Shown: positions 32,501 to 44,577, counted from the stretch's first letter. The stretch: DNA of 64,000 bases from Brachypodium distachyon (GCF_000005505.3 NC_016133.3:806001-870000), one strand, 5' to 3'. A program made the numbers and translations. Notes: a model not told the origin generated them from the sequence alone.

Positions 32501-35500
32501 TCAATGGATTCGTCTTAAAAAATTCTTGCTAATGATCATGGTTTCGTATCATTTAACTTATATATTAATAGAGTAATTCTTGGTCAAATGATTGTCTTAA
32601 CGAAACGAAATACGCCAACCTCTGTGAAATGGAGGGAGTAACATAAAAGGAAATCGCACCTTCCAATTGACCAAGACAGCATTTGGCACTATTATGAGAT
32701 GTGGTCCATAATTCCCTTTAAATTCCATCAAGTATGCAATCAAAGCCATAACCTGTTGAAACAAAAGGTGTAACCATGAAAAGACAATCCTAGCAGCACG
32801 ACATTAAAGGAAAAGAGCAAAGCAATCAATATTAAAAAACGTAGTGAGATAACTAAAGACCAGCAGGTGAAAATAATAAGGCACACCTGTACAGTCTTGC
32901 CAAGACCCATCTCATCAGCCAAGATGCCATTCAACTTATTATTGTACAATGAAAGCATCCACTGAAGGCCCACCTGGGTAACCAGCGAAACCAAGATTTA
33001 AAAAGAAACATCAAAGACTGACAGGTCCAGGTATGTATTACTATTACAGAACAATAGTTTGGTTCAGTTAAATGGAAATGTCCTACCAGCTGGTAGTCCC
33101 TTAAAGTGCCTAATCGCAAAAGTGACGGCTGCTTTGTAACTTTCTCACTCACAGCATGAGCCAAAGTATAGTACCTACAAGAATATAATAGGTCCAAGTT
33201 TGTTTAGGCTGAAGAGTAGATATTGCAGACCTAGTTAATCTGCCAAATTAGAGAACAGCTGTATATGGTATTTATTCAGAAGTCAATAGCATTATATAAA
33301 TTAAATTTGTAGCAAGTCGAGGAAAAACATTCCAATAGAACACATTTCCCATTATAGTTACTTACTTGTTATCAGAAGTGTTTTCCCTTGGTGCATTCAT
33401 CTCAGAGAAGGTGTTCCTTATCATAACCTCCTGACCCGCACATTGTGCAGCAGCCTTCACTTCTTCTTCAGAAAGACCCTGTTCAACAATCAGCAAGCTC
33501 ATTATATATATGTATATAGGAGCAAACCTAAAGAGTGCAGTAGTGCAGCACACAGCTACCCCACAGACCTGTGGAGGATGTGCAATGCATGGGGGTACAG
33601 TTAAGACCCAATGTTTTTTTTAACCTAGTAAATTCCGGTATTAATACACACACACAGGTAACAGGTTAATACCCTTTTCCCCTCTAATAATGATAATTGA
33701 TGATAAATAAATGCTATGAGATCTCTCACCCTGTATGCTAATTTTGATTTGCCTTAAAAATTGAATTATATTGCAGTTAGTTCCAGTTTTCTGGTCATTA
33801 AACATTTTTTTATTAGCAAGAAATATTGAGTATGATAATGTTGATTCGCCTAGTATGGTTTTGTTATCTGTCATCTTGGTTACTTGACTTGGCAGACACT
33901 CTAGTAGCGCCGACAGTGGCATTCCTGGGCAAAAGGCATGGATGAAAATTAAGCTCCTTCTGAGCGGCAGCGATATGCATTGGCCAAAGAAGCCCACGCA
34001 TAGGTGGGGGTAATGAGCCTGTTCCACCACCACCATGTCATTCCGGTGATGTGTTCCCAAGGCTCTTAAGTTTTCTGGCTCCACCAGCAGACATTGCATC
34101 CACATCTTAAGTTTTCTGCCTCCACCACTGGTAACAAACAATTTTTAACAGAAAAAGAGTATGTGCTACCATCTATAGAATCTCACAGACCCAGAACTAA
34201 GAAACCAAAAGGGTATGGGTAAAAGGCTAATTTCATTTTACAAAGTAGAGAAAGGCATATACCTGTGCACGTGCAGCTGCTGCAGCATTATTTTCTGCCT
34301 CTTCTACTTGTTGCTGATTCTTGGCAGCAGTAATTTTTCCTCCAAGTTTATAAAGGTACTCTTCAGTCTGGGATAAGAATGAAGATAGAACATTGTATCT
34401 TTGAGCTGCATCACCAGGAACACTAGTTTGTTGTTCCAACAGTATTTGACGATATCTTTCCACGTCATTGTTTTTTAGTGCCTCCATTCTTTTACTTCGA
34501 TCATCATCCTTTTTCTTTGAGAATTCCCTCAACATCCTTTCATGGTACTTGGCTACCCCCCGGTTACGTGTTATTCGTGCATCACGAATAGCCCAATGTG
34601 CTTCCAAAAGCTTCTTGCGCCACTGGAAAATGGATTTCAGCTGCTTCTCTCTTGAGGCCTTTTGCATCTGCTGAACTTGCCTTATCAGCTCAACACGTTG
34701 ACGTTCACATTGCTTGACAAACTTTCTGTATATCCTATCAGGCATTGCCATTATTTCTTGTTGCACCTCTTCAACTTCATCCCTCATACGAGCCTGACGC
34801 TCAAGGAGTTTCAGCTTTTTTTCTTCAATCTGTAATCTCAATACAAGATCTGGTCGGATCCTTTTCCTCTCTAGATTAATTGAAAGCAAGCCACTGATCT
34901 TTTTCAAGTTATCCTCTCGTTTCTTGCCAAGAACAATCATGCCTTCCTGGGCCAACAAATCTTTCACATCATAACCAAGTGCGAGACTACCATTGTAATT
35001 TGCACCGCCCAATGAATCATGTTTTCTAGTGAAGGACGGGAAATCAAATAGTGGTCCATGATATTTTCTGGGAACATCCCTGGGAGATGGTGCGCTGCTT
35101 GTAGAGGCAGCTCTTTTTGCCTGCTCAGCGTCTGCTGGACCACTTTCAGACGGTAAAGATTTCCCCCTTTCATTACTGTGATCACTTCTCCCAGGTGTTC
35201 TCTGGATACCCCTTTCTTGTTCCTGCTCAGATTTAACCAGACTGGTGTTACTTTGTTCAGGTACTGAAACTGGTCCAATTCTAAGAGGCTCCTTGGGCGA
35301 AGCTTTCATCACTTGCATGGGACCACTAGCAGAACTAGTTCTGTCTTCTGAAGCAGAAACCTCCACCTTGGGTAAACTGGGGCCTTTCAACATTGGAGGT
35401 TTTTCAGGAGCTTTATCACTACTTTCCATGGCCTTTCCATGTTCATCAGCACTGACTGGAGCAGACCTTTCACGATTCAGTGTTACTGAAGGTACAGAGA

Positions 35501-37622
35501 CCAGCTGCGCCTGTGAGTCAGATGGCGGTGGCGGAGGAGACATGATCAATTCAAGAACTTCTGATGGGAGTGTACGATCACCACGCTGAGATGCAACCAA
35601 AGAGAGATAAAATTGCAACAACATGAGACTGATCAGATTGAACCACAGAGTAAGATTCTCTAAGGAAAAAAAATTCATAAACAAAAAGACAGCCAAGATT
35701 TAGATTTCTTGTACCTTGAGACGCCGAAAAGCTAATATCTGAGCTTTAAGTACATGAAGTTGATGTTTTGTGAAACCCGAATGTGGCCGAGCACCTTGAG
35801 GTGGGGCCTGTGATCCTCCTGTTTCAACAGGAGTTGCTGTAGGGGTGGTAGCTCGGTTAGTCTGCTGCAGCTGTCTTGCATACTGCATCTGCATCGCTTC
35901 TGAGCTCACCAGAGCATTCTTTGGATTGGGCTGCTCAGAAATCTTATTCACATGTCCAGAACTTTGGGCCATATGCATCATTTGCCCAACATTACCCACT
36001 GGCATGGGTGGCCTCACCGCCCTCTCGTTTGAGATTTCCCTGTTGTGGGCAGATATCTGTTGCTGCATCTGCAAGTTGCTCGGATTCATCATCTTAGTCT
36101 CTACTCCAACAGAAACCGAAGAACTAGGGGGGAGAGACTGCCGTGGCTTCAATGGAGCTTGACCAGAAATATTCCCATTCACTGGGGCATCGCTGTTCAC
36201 CTGCCTAGGCGGCATTTGTTGATTCTGCTGCTGCTGTGCAGCCATGCTTGCCTCGTTCTGCTTCTGCATGGCGGCCATCCTGGACTGCAACATGGGTAAG
36301 ATTTGAGAAATGAGATTTGCATTTGCAGGATTAGAAAGGTCAATGTTCTGCTCCTTTGCCCAGGCATGGATAAGCTGATAGTGGCCCATTGTTAAAGGGT
36401 TACCACCAATGCTGCCAGTGCCCGCTTGGCCTTGCATTGGCTGCATCGGCCTAACCATGCTCGCTGATGACATCTGCTGCCCAGGGACTCCTTGTGGTGG
36501 CATAGGAGGCCTCATATCACCGCCCCTTTGCTCACTACTGCCCGGCTGCCCCTGCTCTGTCTGCTTCTCCGCCTGTTGAAGATGCTCAGACGGTCTCTTC
36601 AACATCTGGGCCTGGGCCTGGGCCTGGAGGGACATAAGCTCCTGCATCTTCGCAGGGTTGGCAGCAACATCCTGGTCCCTAGAAGATGGTCCTGCCATAT
36701 TCATTTTGGCCTGTTGCTGCAGGTGCATCCCATGGGATTTCTGCTGTTGGATCAGAAACTGCATGTATGCCTGTTGCTGCTGAATTGTGTTCTGGTTGTG
36801 CTGCTGACCAGCAACCATGCCCTGAGGTCCACCAGGGTGGGGCAGGTTCCTCTGACCCTGGAACGGCGGCATTGGGCCTGACGACTGAGGGAAGCCGCCG
36901 CTGCCGCCGCCGCCACCTCCCATCATACCATGCTGCGCACCGGGCTGGTACGATTGCTGTTGCTGCTGCTGTTGTTGTTCATGGTGATGCGTCATTGCCT
37001 GCAACAGAAGGCAACACGTTCAGACATCCAAAACCTCTGCAAATTAAGGAATGACCCAAGAGAGAGAACAAAAAAAACACAATTGTATAATCGTGCCACC
37101 AATATGACAAGCCAGAAGAACCCCAAGCGTTCTTGAGAAACAAACGCATTCGACCACAAACAAACAAAAAGGCACAGACGAACAGGGCTGAACCAAAATC
37201 GCCCCCGAGAACCTTTCTCCGCAGCAGGCAAACCTGAAATTTACGCAATTTCCGTAAACCCCAACAGAAATCCAAAACAAACAGGATCACATCACCCGGA
37301 GGAGGAAAATCCGGGCCGGAGACGCACACGTGGAACTGCAACCCCCAAATCGCCCTGGCTGAACCCCACCAACCAAAGAACTCGGAAAGATGGGACAGGA
37401 CAAGACACACCGCCACGCACTCACACACTCCACTATAAGTGGGTAGAGGAGGAAGAGGAAGAGGAAAAGCCTCGTTACCGTTGGGGGCAGGAAGCCGCCA
37501 TAAAGGCGCTGCGCCTGCGCCTGCTGCTGCTGCGACGGCGTGGGCGGCTGCTGCTGCTCGGTCCGAGGCGACGTCGCCGGAGAGCTCCGCGAGCTGCCGG
37601 AGGGGGGCCCGCCGGGCTGCAT
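26580..37622 (-). CDS. BRM: BRAHMA, SWI/SNF chromatin-remodelling ATPase, 2206 aa
   Basis: Catalytic subunit of the plant SWI/SNF complex, a nuclear DNA-dependent ATPase that moves nucleosomes. Coding exons in order: 37479-37622, 35715-36998, 34263-35585, 33366-33478, 33087-33174, 32887-32973, 32660-32752, 32218-32301, 31395-31598, 30962-31204, 29327-30853, 28703-29227, 27701-27949, 26580-27236. All junctions keep frame; the total is 2206 aa, close to Arabidopsis BRM (about 2190). It has a Gln-rich N-terminus, a QLQ motif at 457-476 and an HSA region at about 780-860. SNF2 motif I is DEMGLGKT (Lys1010), motif II DEAQ (1107-1110), then [13 protein letters not shown] and [11 protein letters not shown]. 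After these come an AT-hook [11 protein letters not shown] (about 1610), acidic runs and a C-terminal bromodomain region (about 1905-2015). The tail is [12 protein letters not shown]. Intron 9 uses a GC donor. Two introns carry MITEs. Confidence 0.97.
27328..27447. mobile_element. Stowaway-like MITE in the last BRM intron
   Basis: Ends CTACTCCGTCCAATAAAGGA and TCGTTGGACGGAGGGGG, flanked by TA at 27326-27327 and 27448-27449. It is the same family as 2540-2663, in the opposite relative orientation. Confidence 0.8.
31393..31394 (-). other. Non-canonical GC splice donor in BRM
   Basis: The exon ends CTACAG and the intron starts GCAAGT; the acceptor is TTTCAG before 31204. Using GC gives the conserved [16 protein letters not shown] helicase sequence. 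The nearest GT donor (4 bases on) would break the frame. GC-AG introns with strong flanks like CAG/GCAAGT are a known minor class. Confidence 0.9.
32398..32638. mobile_element. Stowaway-like MITE (241 bp) in a BRM intron
   Basis: Long near-perfect TIRs: CTCCCTCCATTTCACAAAGG... at the left and ...CCTCTGTGAAATGGAGGGAG at the right. TA flanks both sides (32396-32397, 32639-32640). The transcript could fold into a long hairpin. It lies between the exons ending at 32301 and 32660, close to both splice sites. Confidence 0.9.
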
Positions 37623-38040
37623 GACACCGACAGAAAGGCTCCTAGATCTAGCCGATACGGGGCTCCTTCATGCGTCCCGCGGGCGAGATCTAGGTCGGAG
37701 AAGGGGCGGCGGGGGAGGAGGCGCGCACGCCGGATCGCCGCCGCTGCTGACGGCCGCCGGAGACGCGGTGCGGGGTTCCGGCGAGGGGTAGTCAAAACCT
37801 AACCTGGGGATTTTCCTCTCTTTTTTTTAATGTCAGACGAGAAGAAGGAGAGAGATATAGAGCAGTGGCTCACGAGTGATCCGGATCGCAAATTAGAAAG
37901 AGGGGGAGGGCTTTTAAACGAAAAACTAGTGGGCAAGAAATTTGCACAGAGACCCTCAAAGATTTTAGATATTCCTGTGGTAGGGCTGATATTACCATTT
38001 ATCGCGTGTTATTTCGCGTAGCACCCCTTATCTGATATTT
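37623..38040. promoter_or_regulatory. BRM 5' UTR and proximal promoter region
   Basis: GC-rich up to about 37790 and then AT-rich, as expected at a grass promoter. No clear TATA box is seen on the minus strand. No other gene. Confidence 0.4.
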
Positions 38041-40100
38041 GAAGTGTCCAGACCAAATATAGGACCAGGCCTGGTATTTTCTATTTACATGCTATATGTC
38101 CGAATGACGAAAGTTAGTCGTAATGGTGTAGATTTACAATTTATTGTAGAGTGACAAAGTTGCGTGCAGCCTCCTCTTAAAGTTACGATTTATTATCATA
38201 TTGTTCGGGTGGTTGGTTCTCAATCGAGTAATTGGGTAAGGTGTGATGGTTGTACCGTCATAAAGAGGAATGGCGTGAGGGTTTTTTTTAAGGAGAGAGA
38301 TGGCATATTGTGGCGCGCATATTACCGATAAGACAATTGGGACCAAGCCCGGTATTTCCTATTTATATCATCTGTTCTGACAACGAAGATTAGTCCATAA
38401 TGGCGTAATTTTACAACTTATTGCGAAATGGCAAAGTACCGTGCGGTCTCCTCTTAAAGTTGAAATTTATTATCATGTTTGTTCGGGTGGTTGGTTCTCG
38501 GTCGAGCAATTGTGGTAAGGCGTAATACCTGCACCGTGTTAAGGTGAGGAAGGACGTGATTTTTAAAAGGAGAAAAATGACGCACGGATTACTGGTGACA
38601 CGATTGGGCTCTTAATGTCTGAATCACTTTTCATCATGTTATTTTTTCGGTTGTTGCTTTTCAACCGAGCAATTAAAGTAGCACGCGTGCACGAACAAGG
38701 AAAGAGGGGATGTGGGGTCATAACTAATAGTTACAACTATGTATATGCATATATTCCGAAGTTTACGATTTGTACTTATGGCATGCAATGGGAACTTCTT
38801 GGTTGAGCAGTTGTGTCGAGGCATGACCCGTGATTGTGGAACTAAAAAGGAAATGCTTAGGGTATTTTGTCATTGAAAACCCCCTCTATATATATGCCTC
38901 TAAGGTAGGATGTTCATAAGCCATGGTACTCCCCCCGATCCATATTAATTGTCTCAGATTTGCCCAAATATGGATGTATCTATGTTTAAAAAGCGTCTAG
39001 ATATATGTAATATTTCGATAATTAATATGGATTGGAGGGAGTAGCAATTTTTACTGCCTCTAATCACTTAAAAAGCTATTGCTTGGTGGTGGAACCCATC
39101 TTACAGGCAACACCTGCCTCTATGCACTACAGGGGTTTGGTGATACGTGTGAATGCAAGTTGTGGGTCTCAGCTTAAAGATATGTTCACCTCTAAAAACT
39201 GTGGGCGCTCTTATGAAGTCCACCGATGAATTGAAGATGAGATAAATTGGAGCTTCTAGAGTAGTGACTGCTGCAAAATAGGAAGACTGGAATAGGATTT
39301 AAGTGAAAACCCGTATGTAGGAACTTTGCATAGAGCCTCAGGTTCACATATTCTAAATAAAATAATAGTCTTGTTGTTTATTTAGACATATTGCATAATA
39401 CCTGCTGCCTGATATTTGATGTGTCAAGGCCAAAGTAGGACTAAGCCCGATATTTCCTATTTACTCCTTTGTTAGGACAATGAAAATCGGTTCATATTAG
39501 CATAGAGTTGTGTCATTTCCAGATTTACAGTTTTATTGTAGAGAACTAGAGTGGCGCACAACCTCATGTTAAAGTTATAATTTATTATCACGTTATCCAG
39601 GTGGTTGGTTCTCCGATCGAGCAATTATGGCAAGGTGTGGTATGACTATGAATTGCCGATGAGATAGGTGGGCTCTTCACAACACAGCATGATGCCTAAA
39701 ATCTCTTGTTATTTTTCTAGTAGTTGATCCTCAGTCGAGCAACAGTATATTGTAAAGGCACAATGTGTATGCGAACATGGAAATATGTGATAGTCACTTG
39801 TTATGTCGTTACAATTGGTAATTCTCGATTGAGCAATTATGTCGAGGCATAACCTTATGTGCCAATAGAACTAAAGACATGATGTGTAATTCTCGTCGTC
39901 TAGTCTACGATAAATTGGTGGTTAGAGAGAGTGGATTCGCCCGCAGGATATAAGTCGATAAAAACATGACGTGTAATTCTATAAATTGGGAATTTACTGG
40001 CGTACAATTTCAGTGGTTAAATCTGGATTGAACAACCATACCAAGACATGACATCGTGTTTAACTGTAATATACCATGGGAAAATCACACGAGGATGTAA
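38041..40100. repeat. Degenerate tandem repeat array, monomer about 290 bp
   Basis: Two adjacent units (about 38050-38340 and 38341-38610) share ordered blocks: GACCAAGCCCGGTATTTCCT, TCCTCTTAAAGTT-ATTTATTATCA, TTCGGGTGGTTGGTTCTC and CGAGCAATTGTGGTAAGG. A third, more diverged unit follows at about 39430-39680. The TTCTC-TCGAGCAAT word recurs alone near 38660, 38805, 39730, 39825 and 40025. A Stowaway MITE (38929) sits inside. I recognise neither the repeat family nor any gene. Confidence 0.65.
38929..39041. mobile_element. Stowaway-like MITE (113 bp)
   Basis: TIRs CTCCCCCCGATCCATATTAA and TTAATATGGATTGGAGGGAG; TA flanks at 38927-38928 and 39042-39043. Confidence 0.85.
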
Positions 40101-41186
40101 TCTTGTACTGTAGTAATAAACGATTGATGTAAACAATATTGTGCCGATGTCTTTCTTATTAGCGTGCATTTAGAGACATTGCACCAATTTTTGTTGGCAA
40201 GTTTTTTTTTTCCTAGACCTACGTTTTTGAACATGGATTTTCATTTTTGTAACACGGATGATACAAGTTCTGTCACTGCCATCGTTCTGTCAAGGAGTAA
40301 CTCTTAAGGTGGTATTTTTAAACTTTTTTGGTAAATTAAGTGATATTTTCAGGAGAGAGGGGCTTTTTAGCAGCGCATTGTCAATTGCCAGTTTGCCACC
40401 GGGGCTCCAATCTGGACCGTCCTTTTTAGGCACGTGACATTTGAATCACAATACGCGTCGTATAAATTAATTTCCTTATATGGCTATATATACCATGTGC
40501 TAGTTATGGCATTAGATGCATCCGTATAGAGTATTAATTTCCATACGTGCCATTTGTTTCTGTTCCAATTGAAGAAGCTATGGCAGAAGGTTCATCTGCA
40601 AGGCCGGGGTGACCTGAGCTCGAGGAACAATATTCTACTGTACCACTTTTAGAGTTTTTTTTTTGTAAGAAACGTTTGGTTTTATTGATTCAACAAACAC
40701 TAAAAATTACATCAAGATTTGATGCTACAAACCTTATCCCATGACACTACAAACCTTTTTTGGTAGTACGAGTATCATCTTTTCCTAATCTGAAGCGAGG
40801 CGAGCTTGCTGTTTCCGTGCTTCCTCTAATCTTGGAGATTTCGTTTGGTTTTCGTCCTAATTTATACACTTTATTTTAGCCACATACTATTAGTCTGATT
40901 TGATATATAGAATCAGCAAGTTTTTTTGTACGCCTGATATTTTTATGAAGCTGCAGGAACCAGCAATTCGTGATGCCTATCGACTACTGAACTGCAAGGA
41001 GTACGAGTGTTCAGTTGTTGGTAACCAAAAACAAAATTTGACTACCCAAGAAACAAAATGGAGCAATCATCTCTTGGCCTCGTCTCCTTTTTCCTACTAC
41101 CAAAGCCTAGCATTCCGCTTGAATTTCACATATCATGAACGCTCGATGCAACATTTATATCTTCCTTTCGATTCAAGAAAAAAATT
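40101..41186. other. Intergenic, no gene
   Basis: No coding region supported on either strand. Poly-T runs at about 40205 and 40656, otherwise nothing recognisable. The right part approaches the 3' end of the minus-strand RRM gene. Confidence 0.5.
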
Positions 41187-41328
41187 CACAGAAATTAAAC
41201 AACCATTTTTAACATATACAAAGTCCACCACACTGGCGTCCAATCCAAGTAAAAAATCACAGAAATTAAACAACCATTTTTAACATATATAAAGTCCACC
41301 GCACGGACGACTAGTAGTAACAGCAGTA
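41187..41328. repeat. 71-bp tandem duplication, likely in the RRM gene 3' UTR
   Basis: CACAGAAATTAAACAACCAT begins at 41187 and again at 41258. The units differ by a few substitutions (AACATATACAAAG versus AACATATATAAAG). Confidence 0.8.
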
Positions 41329-41465
41329 GCAAAAAACTGAAGACACTCTAACAGAGATACAGTGAAGCATGAAAGTTTTGAAAGCTTATAACATGAATGG
41401 CAATGCAGCTGCTCACACACACACAGACCAACACCCACACGACACGACATCTGGATAGAATGAGT

Positions 41466-42344
41466 TCACTGTCTGCCCCGCGATTTCGCCCTGCTTGCCT
41501 CCTCCGGGGTTGATGGGAACAGCTCCACGTACCGCGTCCCGATCGTCATCTTGTCCTTGCACATGGCCGTCTTTGCAACCTCAGCGGTTGGGAACTCGAC
41601 AAAGGCCTCACCTGTAGCCTTCCCATCTGAGCGGTATGCAATATGCACGTTATCCTCTGTCAGCTCGTACTCCACAAAGAACTTGATGATGTCTTCGATG
41701 GTGGCAGAGTAGGGAAGCCCACGCAGCTTCAGCACCTCAGTGTAGTCCATGCTGCTCTTGTCTTCAGCTGGCTTCTTGGGCCGCGGAGGGGGCGGGGAGT
41801 GGCGGTACTCTGAGTCGAAGAAACCACCCTGGTTCACCTCTGAAGCTACTGCGCTGTAGTACTCCTGCTTCTTGCACCTGAACACCTCCACGTACCTCCT
41901 ACCCATGTTCTGCCTGTTGCGATGCAGTGCGAACTCGGCCTGCATGGTCGAAGGGAAGACAACAAAAGCCTCACCAGAGAAGCGGCCATTCTTGTGAACA
42001 AGGAGGCAGTCCACAATGTCCAGCCCCACAAAGAACTTGATGATGTCAAGGTCCTCGCAGTCAAAAGGGAGCCCCCGCAGACGGACCCCTGGAAAGGATT
42101 GGATGCCACTGTTAACCCCTGCACCAGCCAAGTTGCCACTGTAGGGAGCGTAGAAGCCACTGCCGCTGCCACCAGTGTTGCTGCCCATGGCCCCAAAATA
42201 AGGAGGGCCTGGCTCCATCATCCTGGCCCTCTTTGAGGGATCCAACGGGCTCCCCGCGTTCACTGCGAAGTATGGATTCGATTCGAACATTCGTGGCCTC
42301 TTTGATCCCTCGTACCCATCCGAAACCCCCCCGCCTCGCATCAT
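41466..42344 (-). CDS. Two-RRM RNA-binding protein, hnRNP H/F (GRSF1)-like, 292 aa
   Basis: A single-exon coding region starting with ATG at 42344 (MMRGGGVSDGYEGSKRPRMF) and stopping at 41466. The N-terminus is Gly/Ser/Pro-rich with two short basic SKR motifs. RRM1 spans about 86-159 (VRLRGLPFDCEDLDIIKFF ... GEAFVVF ... RYVEVFRCKK) and RRM2 about 204-279 (VLKLRGLPYSATIEDIIKFF ... GEAFVEF ... RYVELFPST). The RLRGLPF/LKLRGLPY RNP2-like strands and GEAFVxF RNP1-like strands are of the quasi-RRM type of hnRNP H/F and GRSF1, which bind G-rich RNA in splicing control. A role in plant RNA processing is inferred. The 3' UTR carries a 71-bp duplication and the 5' UTR holds an intron. Confidence 0.93.
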   Translation of the reverse strand: MMRGGGVSDGYEGSKRPRMFESNPYFAVNAGSPLDPSKRARMMEPGPPYFGAMGSNTGGSGSGFYAPYSGNLAGAGVNSGIQSFPGVRLRGLPFDCEDLDIIKFFVGLDIVDCLLVHKNGRFSGEAFVVFPSTMQAEFALHRNRQNMGRRYVEVFRCKKQEYYSAVASEVNQGGFFDSEYRHSPPPPRPKKPAEDKSSMDYTEVLKLRGLPYSATIEDIIKFFVEYELTEDNVHIAYRSDGKATGEAFVEFPTAEVAKTAMCKDKMTIGTRYVELFPSTPEEASRAKSRGRQ

Positions 42345-42348
42345 TGCC

Positions 42349-42969
42349 CTTCAGATAATCCATCCCAAAAAAAAGAAAAAGAGAAATCCCCGCATCTCTC
42401 AATCCCGATTTCATAAAATAACCCAAATATATAAATGTAAATTGCAAGGAAAATAAATACTAGCCAACAAAAGATGATATTAAGGTTTGAACAGAACAGT
42501 AATTGATTGTAAACGTTTACGACATGATTAGCAGAAATGCACATGTTATAGGTTTTATCGTGCACTTAAGGACATAAGAGCAACTAACTAATACCCGATA
42601 ATTCATATCTGATCTAAGTGAGAACATGGATAAAAGTATAAAACAGATCGAGGCCTGGTAGCACTCTTTGCATGGGGATGACTAATAGAATCTTGTCTAC
42701 TTATAATTCGATTTGAATTGACATGGATAATTACCAAATTCGAACTTATATCTTTGACAGATTATCTCACAACTGGAAGCTATCCTGCAGATCAAAGGGA
42801 TAAACAAGGTTCTTACGTGACAAGGGCGGAGGACCCGGTAGGGCAAGGTACCTTGATTTTTTGCCTCAGTTACGAATTGGGGAAGATTAACGAGATGAAA
42901 CGGGGAGCTAAAGGGCGGGATCTGTTCGTGGGGTGATGGGAGCGAGAGAATCGAATGGGAGATGGTTAC
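42349..42969 (-). other. 5' UTR intron of the RRM gene
   Basis: Donor CGCAG/GTAACC at 42970/42969 and acceptor TCTGAAG/GGC just upstream of the ATG at 42344, preceded by a T/C-rich tract. The upstream UTR exon would run from 42970 to about 43180. Confidence 0.6.
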
Positions 42970-43209
42970 CTGCGTTGGAGGCGCTCGCGCGAGGAGGAAG
43001 ACGAGCAACGGATCGAGGGGGCTGGGGCGCTCGGCAGCGGTGGCGGCGCTCGCTCGAGGAGGAAGACGAGCGACGGGGCCGGGGCTTGCCGAGGGAGGGC
43101 GCCCGGCAAAGGCGGGGTCGACGGCGACGGGCGGCGGCGGAAACCCTAATCGCAAGAGCAGGGGGTGGGGGAGGGGATGCGATGCGAGATTGGGTCAGCG
43201 GGCCTGCGG

Positions 43210-43217
43210 TTATATAT
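43210..43217 (-). promoter_or_regulatory. Possible TATA box of the RRM gene
   Basis: The minus strand reads ATATATAA upstream of the GC-rich 5' UTR exon. Confidence 0.45.
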
Positions 43218-43640
43218 CGATGGCACGAGGCGGTAAATACATAATTGCCAACTTCGTGCCTTGTGGGCTGCTAGCGGTGGGCCAGAAGTTCAAGTGGGCC
43301 AGGTCGGCAGAAGACCTTGTTGGGCCGAAGCCCACTTGAGAAAGCTAAGGGCGGTGTGCAATGGTGCAATGTTTCTCAAAAAAAAAGGGCAGTGCAAGTC
43401 GTTTTTAGTCTGTACTCTGTAGTCTGTAATTGTAAGTGTATTGATCATCAATCAAGTTCAACTGCGCTAAAAAAAAATCAATCAAGTTCAACGTTTTTCT
43501 TATCAATCTCCAATAACATCCATTGTGATTAGTGGCTTCCTTAGCCTTTCTAGTTTCTATCTCTTTCCCCTCCAGTGCTCGCCTCATACTAGTTGTATTT
43601 GTTTTTCCCCCTCAAAAAACAGTTGTACTATTTGTTTTTG
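43218..43640. other. Intergenic, no gene
   Basis: Short spacer with the duplicated phrase AATCAATCAAGTTCAAC (a word of this kind occurs at about 43450 and 43479). No coding region. Confidence 0.45.
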
Positions 43641-44026
43641 TGTACATTTTTTTTGTCAGAAGAAGGGGAAATGACTAAGGATATTTTTTGGACCGGAAAA
43701 CGGCGGGAGAGGCTCCTACCATGCAATTATATTTGAGGTTAGAGCTGACTAAGGAAATTCAGGAAACAAAAGTGTTAGTTCTCGAAACAAATACAAAGCG
43801 AATACGAAGCTCAATGCACTGGTTGACCATGCTGTACATTTTTTTTGTCAGAAGAAGGGGAAATGACTAAGGATATTTTTTTTGACCGGGAAAACGGCAG
43901 GAGAGGCTCCTACCATGCAATTATATTTGAGGTTTGAGCTGACTAAGGAAATTCAGGAAACAAAAGTGTTAGTTCTCGAAACAAATACAAAGCGAATACG
44001 AAGCTCAATGCACTGGTTGACCATGC
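43641..44026. repeat. 192-bp tandem duplication
   Basis: Copy 1 is 43641-43832 and copy 2 43833-44026; they are nearly identical, differing by a few substitutions and 1-2 base indels in the T run and in GACCGG(G)AAAACGGC. Each contains the imperfect palindrome GGAGAGGCTCC and a short open frame (MQLYLRxELTKEIQETKVLV). I do not recognise the unit. The frames are probably not genes. Confidence 0.9.
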
Positions 44027-44577
44027 TGAACACCCATAGGCTGGTCGAATCTAAGAAAACCCCGAGAACTTCCCACCTTTGGACATTTTTCTGAATATAT
44101 GTCAGCTGATGGCTTGGCAGGTTTTATCAGATGAACACCGTCTCAATGCAGTAGCAAGGAAATGAATAGTATAATTATCAAAAAAAGTGCATCTTGGGCT
44201 TGTGATTTTTTTTAATATAAAGTGACGAGCTTCGCATGTGTATTCGCAGTCGGTAAGCATTGCAGATCAGACAACAAATTGACAAGAGAAAACATACATA
44301 CAGGGAAGGATTGCCAAGATGAATTAACTCAGAAAGCATTTCTTTTCTTCTGAAGAGATCAAAGTAAGGGTCTGAAACATTGCCCCCCAATTGTGTTGTT
44401 TGAAGTTCACATCAGCAGTGTGCATCGTGTAGTTACATTTCAGGACCAACATTGTTATTGGGGCTATACATATTCAGCTGAAAACAGTGGGGGTAAAGAG
44501 GGTCGCAACGAAAGCAGGAACCTTCAGACACTCCTTGAACACAGGCTACCTAGTGAGTTATTCCGGATGTTGTTGGA
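44027..44577. other. Spacer and carboxypeptidase 3' UTR region
   Basis: No coding region. The stretch next to 44578 should include the 3' UTR of the carboxypeptidase gene. Confidence 0.4.

Noticed and set aside
36492..37054. Plus-strand Leu-rich frames opposite the BRM N-terminus
   Set aside because: They arise from the complement of Gln codons (CAG/CTG) in the poly-Gln region of BRM.
42933..43339. Plus-strand Arg/Gly-rich frames of 103-125 codons
   Set aside because: They lie opposite the RRM gene's GC-rich 5' UTR exon and promoter; low complexity and no domain.
43688..44094. Paired 60-70 codon frames with near-identical peptides
   Set aside because: The similarity follows from the tandem DNA duplication; no evidence that either is translated.
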